Source: Pelomyxa schiedti (Eukaryota; Evosea; Pelobiontida; Pelomyxidae). From it: 38,081 nt of DNA. Below, one piece after another: positions 33,822-38,081 of this stretch. Location of the stretch: the NCBI GenBank assembly GCA_020536535.1, contig JAHLWZ010000959.1:1-38081 (forward strand), given 5' to 3'. The position numbers and the translations under genes are program-made. How positions within the stretch are numbered: position 1 is the stretch's first letter; every line of letters starts with the position of its first letter. The notes under the pieces are model-generated. The model ran no database searches. It saw only the letters and a program-made list of their open reading frames with translations, and was not told where the DNA came from.

Positions 33822-35780
33822 ATGTCAGACAGGGAGGCTATCGAACACAACGAGTCCCTACCCAACGCTTCAGCAGCGGTAACACCCGAAGCTCTAAATC
33901 GCGAGGACACCGAGGCAGAACCACACGACAATCCAGATAACGAGGTACTCTCTTCACCGCCACAACATCAACAACTTCCCCCCAGTCGCGTGTGGCAGAG
34001 CGCCGCCCACTTGATCTGGTATCTGTCCATCGTCGTAACCCTAGAACGTCGCGCAGAGGAGCGTGGGCGACTCGTTGTACAAGAATCAAGTACCTCCCAC
34101 GAGATTGTTGAGCACACAACGGTACAGCAGGATCACGAACGGAATCATAACGAGAACCCTCCTGTGCGTGAGGGAGTGACAGGAGGGGGGAGGGGGGAGG
34201 AGGTACGAGAGGGGCACTCCTACCCCCCCGTTCCCGCCCCTTCCTCCCTCTCCTCCCTCTCCTCCCATTCCCCCCATCAACATAAACGTGAACATGACCA
34301 CCAACACACCCATAACCGCAAACATTGTCAGAAGCGAGGGGCACAATACAGCGAGAGTCAAGTGCGGAAAATGGCTCTTAGGGATCCCACTGTCTGGGAG
34401 TGGTTGTCCCCTGGGAGGGGCGAAGTTGTAAAGAGTGTGGAAGTTCAAGCCACCCACCCCCTTTGCGCACACCCTGTCACAATTTATGTGGATTTGGTGC
34501 GGAGTTCTGACAACCCATCCAAGATCATTCCGCTGTGTCAGGGTGATATATATGTACCCCTACGCTGCTTGAATGGAGTGCAATTCGATGAGGGAAGTGC
34601 TGACGCCTCTGAGTTCTCTTTTGGGGGCTCTGTGGAAATGGGAAATCTCTGGCCGGATGGAGTGTGGTATTATTGTCTCGACCTGGATAGTCTCACACCT
34701 AGGCAGAGAGAGCAGCTGGAACTGCAGATAGCAGAGACCTGTAGGACTTCTGATCAAGCTATAATTTTGGAGGAGATGGAGAAAGTTCGATTGACGGACT
34801 CACAAAAGTCGACCATCAGAGAGGGCATCAGGCTCATCACCGAGTACCAACAATCAGTGAGAATTCTAGAGCAACCAACTGACATTCCTGAGGCTCCTCA
34901 CTGTGTGATTTTTGTTAACGAGGAACGTTCATGGAGCCTGATCGGGATGTGTGGCCTAATTCAGAGAATTGCCGTGATGAAATCTTCTCCTGCCGGAAGT
35001 GTGGCTCACGAAATTCTGCACAGTCTTGGATTCTACCATACGCAAAGCCGCTATGACAGAGACAGCTATATCAGAATTGACTTTAGCAATATTCAACCGA
35101 AAAAAGAGCTCAACTTCACTATGCACGCAGATGCACTGGATGTAAAGCAGTACGATTACTCTTCCATCATGCACTATGGGGCTTATGCTTTTGCCCTCAA
35201 CAAGAAAGAGAAGACTATTTATGTCCTTGATGGGGTCAAGCAGGAAATTGGGCAGCGCGATGCTCTCAGCGCTGGTGACTTAGCTTCCCTGGCTACACTC
35301 TACCCAGGAACCGTAAAGTGTACATTTGGTGCCACGGCCAAGGAATTCAAGCAGCAGGCTTGGTTCAAGTGCATGACTTGCTGGGGAGAAGGGCGCTACG
35401 GCTGCTGCATGGCCTGCTCATTGGATTGCCACCGAGGTCATACAATAGTTTCAATGCCCCCAATGGCTTCCTACTGTGATTGCGGTGCATGCAGCCACCG
35501 CTACAAGTGCACACGATTTACATCAGACCAAAGGAAAGTGGTGCAGCCCGCAGCATCCTCAGTGGATGGCACCTTGGTGTGTGTACACTGCTACAGGTTG
35601 TGTCCCCGGCATCGCCCCAGATACCCAGAATCCACATTTCCGGTAAAGGAGTTCTGTTGCAGCTGCACCTGTTCTGGTGGTGATGAAGAACAAAACCCTT
35701 CATTCCAAGCAGAGGTGGTCAAGCACATGGATGTTATTGATTCAACTCCAACTGCCTCTGGAGGGTGTGTGCTGTGTTGA
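33822..35780 (+). CDS. Astacin-like metalloprotease fused to a UBR box, with CaaX tail
   Basis: One open frame of 652 residues starts at the first ATG (33822). Residues 1-190 are low-complexity and hydrophilic; a polypyrimidine stretch (34200-34332) could hide an in-frame intron. The protease domain (about 260-485) has LWPDGVWYY, the zinc motif HEILHSLGFYH (His396, Glu397, His400, His406), RYDRDSYIRI, and the Met-turn SIMHY (Tyr452). The astacin Glu after the third His is Thr407, and the second cysteine of the Cys64-Cys84 pair is missing. Residues 500-563 are a UBR box (CTFGATAKEF, FKCMTC, CSLDCHRGH, YCDCGACSHRYKC) most like UBR7, which in other proteins reads N-terminal degrons. A second Cys-rich segment follows. 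The last four residues, CVLC, form a CaaX prenylation motif. No signal peptide is seen. Predicted: cytosolic, membrane-tethered protease. Confidence 0.92.
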   Translation: MSDREAIEHNESLPNASAAVTPEALNREDTEAEPHDNPDNEVLSSPPQHQQLPPSRVWQSAAHLIWYLSIVVTLERRAEERGRLVVQESSTSHEIVEHTTVQQDHERNHNENPPVREGVTGGGRGEEVREGHSYPPVPAPSSLSSLSSHSPHQHKREHDHQHTHNRKHCQKRGAQYSESQVRKMALRDPTVWEWLSPGRGEVVKSVEVQATHPLCAHPVTIYVDLVRSSDNPSKIIPLCQGDIYVPLRCLNGVQFDEGSADASEFSFGGSVEMGNLWPDGVWYYCLDLDSLTPRQREQLELQIAETCRTSDQAIILEEMEKVRLTDSQKSTIREGIRLITEYQQSVRILEQPTDIPEAPHCVIFVNEERSWSLIGMCGLIQRIAVMKSSPAGSVAHEILHSLGFYHTQSRYDRDSYIRIDFSNIQPKKELNFTMHADALDVKQYDYSSIMHYGAYAFALNKKEKTIYVLDGVKQEIGQRDALSAGDLASLATLYPGTVKCTFGATAKEFKQQAWFKCMTCWGEGRYGCCMACSLDCHRGHTIVSMPPMASYCDCGACSHRYKCTRFTSDQRKVVQPAASSVDGTLVCVHCYRLCPRHRPRYPESTFPVKEFCCSCTCSGGDEEQNPSFQAEVVKHMDVIDSTPTASGGCVLC

Positions 35781-36084
35781 CCAGGCACTGAAGAATTTTA
35801 TTTAAACTGAAGGTTTCGTTGTCGCTTGCTGGTTTTATTTTTCAACCCCCTGGCGTGGTGTCAAACAAAATGGTAAACTGGTGTGGCCAGTCAGACCTGT
35901 AGTGCCATTCAGCTGTTTCTGAACAGGTGGTCAAGTGATTTACTCCCTGGAAGCAGCATCAGGGTTGGTTTTTTTGTTATGTGTGTGTTCGTTTTAGAAG
36001 GCAGGTAAGTGGTGTAAGTTCAGGTTATGAATGAAAAGGAGAGAATAACTTACATTAATTGAGGTACAATCACGTGGTGGGAAC
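35781..36084. other. Astacin 3' flank, non-coding
   Basis: T-rich sequence after the astacin stop; ATTTTATTTAAA near 35795 may belong to the 3' end signal. No gene seen. Confidence 0.3.
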
Positions 36085-36164
36085 GGCGGTTGTTGAGAAT
36101 GAAATCGTTGGCTCCAGCATTCGTTGTCATAGAATCCACATCAGACATCATATCTGGATCAAAG
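36085..36164 (-). pseudogene. Stray copy of prefoldin-5 exon 3 (diverged)
   Basis: The minus strand reads DPDMMSDVDSMTTNAGANDF, a clear match to VPAIMSDVDTVTVNVGANYF of prefoldin exon 3 (10817-10891). No other prefoldin exon lies nearby and the conserved LYVP is lost, so it cannot make a prefoldin subunit. It lies next to the paired hairpins. Confidence 0.8.
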
Positions 36165-36197
36165 GGTGGCTGTTTTTTGGTCAAATTCCTGTAAAAA

Positions 36198-36269
36198 CAG
36201 CCGCCCCTTTTTTTGGGCGGCTGTCCTATCAAAACCATGTGCAAAACAGCCGCCCCAAGGGGCGGCTGT
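36198..36269. repeat. Two adjacent near-identical GC-rich hairpins
   Basis: 36198-36224 is ACAGCCGCCC, a T-rich loop, then GGGCGGCTGT. 36246-36269 is the perfect inverted repeat ACAGCCGCCCC AA GGGGCGGCTGT. The stems are the same sequence, and the two lie 21 bases apart. Both could fold as RNA or as cruciform DNA. No following U tract or open frame links them to a terminator. Confidence 0.9.
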
Positions 36270-36342
36270 CTGAAGTACTTCAGGAAGTGGTGGGCATGAA
36301 AGGAAAATCATTGAACAAACAACAGTGTAGTACAATGTTAAC

Positions 36343-36865
36343 TGGCTGCAACAGACCTACATACCCCCGTATTTGTTGTTGATTTGAAAGTAACACACCG
36401 CACTACTAGTAGTACAGTCTCTGATACACACGATGTTGTTTTCGTCTCCTGATTCGTTGAAGTTCACAGTCCAGGAATGTACATTGCATTTGGGCGGTTA
36501 ATACCCTGGGGGTGGAGGGGGCAAAGAGTTCTTTCGCCCGGCAAATTTTAGCTCTCGCCTAGCATAAATTAGTTGGTGTTCTGTTGTTATCTTCGACTTT
36601 CATTGATCCGCAAAATCTTGGGGTTTTCTGAAAGTATTAGAGCAGTGAGTTCACCATCATAGACTTAAAGCAAAGTAAACCATCTTGAGAAGTTCCTTCT
36701 GCCTCTTTTACTACAGGATCGTCAATAATCGTCAATAACACTATTAAAAAGTTAAACATGGCTTTCAAAGATTTAATCATACAAGGTAGGATACACTAAT
36801 ATGCTATACTTTGCGTTGTAAGGATTGCATAGCCTAGAATTGAGCCTGCATGATTTTGGCTTTTT
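36343..36865. repeat. Right arm of the long inverted repeat
   Basis: Reverse complement of 1525-2247, including the exact 83-base stretch at 36538-36620 and the palindrome ACTACTAGTAGT near 36403. The inserted sequence of the left arm is replaced here by about 60 unrelated bases. The arm ends only about 20 bases short of a stray prefoldin exon copy. Confidence 0.85.
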
Positions 36866-36885
36866 TAAGGAGGCATGAGCAAAGT

Positions 36886-36940
36886 TACCAACATTCACTG
36901 TCACAGTATCCGCATCAGACATTATAGCGGGAACATAAAG
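36886..36940 (-). pseudogene. Stray copy of prefoldin-5 exon 3 (recent)
   Basis: The minus strand reads LYVPAIMSDADTVTVNVG, nearly identical to the exon 3 product of the prefoldin gene, with the same CTTTATGTTCCCGCTATAAT start. The copy stops before the ANYFIRQ end, and no neighbouring prefoldin exons are present. Confidence 0.85.
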
Positions 36941-37039
36941 GTAAAACAAGTAAAATATGGCCCAGTGGGTAAAAACGACATCAGTGCAGGGAAAGCCAGA
37001 CGTCTGAAGAAAGAAGCTCTGGCTGGGACTCAGGGTATT

Positions 37040-37665
37040 ATAGTGCATGATGGATTTAATGAAACACCCTCACACTCCTTCAGAGAAAGCAGTGCTACTA
37101 CCCTCACTAGATGTTATGAAGCACGCCATGTGCCAGGGAGCTCTCCTATTCTGTTCTGTTCCTGTTTCTGCTGTATTGTCGTTGATCGCATTGAGCGAAA
37201 TTCGAAAGGTCCGGAATATCTCCTGGGACAAAGGTGAACATGTTTTGTAAGCCATGCATAAATATATACGCACGCATGTGAGATAGTGTGACACTTTTGT
37301 TTTTGTTTTGTTTGTCTAGGAGATTTGCCAAAAAAAGGATGAGATTTTTGTGCAAATCTTGAAAGATGATTTTTGTATTCATCGGGAAAGATGATGGTGC
37401 CCCAGTCAAGTTCGGTGCCGACGTGTGCCACGACGGCGTCTGCGCCGAACCCGCAGGCGTTCGTGCTTTTCCTATCACTTGACCAGGAGGCTGCTGCTGA
37501 TGCCATGGCAACGACTGCTGAGACTGAAACACCTCCCACCGCGACTGCGAGAACAAGTGCGATGACATCGCGGATTTGCGTTACAAAGTTAAGGATCTCT
37601 TTTCGTCACTGAATCAGGTCAAACCGAGCGACCTCGTAATCACGGTAACTTGTTGCTGCCTTTAT
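37040..37665 (+). CDS. Partial unrecognised gene at the right edge
   Basis: Exon-like frames on the plus strand can be linked. One (about 37070-37236) encodes SLDVMKHAMCQGALLFCSVP and ends WDKG at a GTGAACATG donor; a T-rich intron ends TTTGTCTAG at 37319. The next starts EICQKKDEIFVQILKDDFCI. Downstream, HDGVCAEPAGVR (about 37425-37460) looks faintly like a ZZ-finger start, and RYKVKDLFSSLNQVKPSDL (37580-37640) ends at a GTAACT donor. I could not join these pieces, because three TGA codons lie between the last two; one or more introns would be needed. Function unknown. Confidence 0.35.
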
Positions 37666-37734
37666 TCTTTTTTTTTTTGTGTTTGTGCTTTGTGTTTGTG
37701 CTTTGTGTTTGACAGGCTGCGTAACAGTCTCTTG

Positions 37735-38081
37735 ATTCGTCACTGACGGAACCAGGTTCCAGACGGCAAGGGTTCGTACGTAAGGATGGAGGCGGATCAG
37801 CCCCTCACTGGGGGAACTTTGCAATTTGTCACTTCCAAGATGTGGTTTCCGTTGACATGCCCGCTGCTCCCTCTTCCACGAGTACGGCAGCTCCGGCTCC
37901 CCCAGTAACTTCTCCCGCCACTCTCTGCACCTCCAGTTCGACGACGACGATGACCAGCCTCCTCATCCGTTGTGGCATTCACACAACGTTCCCAGCAGCT
38001 TCGAGTTCACGGCACAGGCTATTGATACTTCTCTTGGACCGAAGTGGCTCAATGGACTGTGCATGGCCCTTGGTTGTTGAC
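37735..38081 (+). other. Open frames running off the right edge
   Basis: Two plus-strand frames stay open for long stretches: one for the full segment (Thr/Ser/Pro-rich, with LLILLLDRSGSMD near the end), the other reading VPDGKGSYVRMEADQPLTGG before a stop. An ACCAG acceptor at 37754 could begin an exon. The DRSGSM string resembles a vWA metal-binding start, but the context does not confirm a domain. Confidence 0.2.

Noticed and set aside
33838-34472. Antisense frames of 128 and 168 residues under the astacin N-terminus
   Set aside because: Low-complexity Gly/Arg shadows of the sense Pro/His-rich region, with no domain.
37460-37560. TGA codons read as amino acid (variant genetic code)
   Set aside because: All confident genes here use TGA, TAA and TAG as stops; the frame is better explained by an unmapped intron or by non-coding sequence.
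38010-38060. Second vWA domain (DRSGSM)
   Set aside because: A single six-residue match at the window edge in a Ser/Thr-rich frame, without the preceding beta-strand context or any later MIDAS residues.
1-38081. Transposase, reverse transcriptase, rRNA, tRNA or CRISPR features
   Set aside because: No catalytic motifs or conserved RNA cores were seen on reading both strands; tRNA detection by eye is limited, and a tRNAscan search would be needed to exclude tRNAs.

Overview
The window is nuclear DNA of an intron-rich, unicellular-type eukaryote. Coding sequence is cut by many very short GT...AG introns, mostly 39-110 nt, and intergenic gaps between the central genes are often below 250 bp. DNA polymerase epsilon, prefoldin subunit 5 and an ERp29-like protein fix it as eukaryotic. 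A tyrosine-kinase-like kinase with a C-terminal SH2 domain (the SHK layout described in Dictyostelium) makes an amoebozoan-type protist my best guess; this is inference, not proof.

Layout. Positions 1-2250 are a degenerate flank: a truncated copy of the 5' end of the POLE gene, remnants of a helical-repeat gene, and one arm of a long inverted repeat. 2357-6063 (-) is the kinase-SH2 gene. 6064-10423 is gene-poor, with unresolved exon-like pieces, a tandem repeat and a TATA box. From 10424 to 35780 genes are tightly packed: prefoldin 5 (+), a vWA/ubiquitin-conjugating (E2) fusion (+), an MFSD13A/TMEM180-like transporter (+), an acetate/succinate permease of the YaaH family (-), a four-MIB_HERC2/ZZ/ankyrin protein (+), an ERp29-like thioredoxin-fold protein (+), a Q-rich HMG-box protein (+), the catalytic subunit of DNA polymerase epsilon (-, about 9 kb) and an astacin metalloprotease fused to a UBR box (+). 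35781-38081 is again degenerate: two stray copies of prefoldin exon 3, paired GC hairpins, the second inverted-repeat arm and a partial gene at the edge.

How the genes relate. Neighbours in such a genome need not share a pathway, and I infer no operon-like unit. Three unusual proteins do share a ubiquitin theme: an E2 fold fused to a von Willebrand A domain, a Mind-bomb-like scaffold that lacks a RING finger, and an astacin carrying an N-degron-reader (UBR) box plus a C-terminal CaaX motif. The last is the most novel object here: it looks like a cytosolic, membrane-tethered protease that could recognise substrates by their N-terminus.

For the prefoldin, vWA-E2, permease, MIB/ZZ/ankyrin and HMG genes I assembled exons by hand from splice consensus, reading frame and domain continuity; each total closes on a whole number of codons. 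Kinase, transporter and POLE models are complete at their domains, but some exon borders are unresolved.
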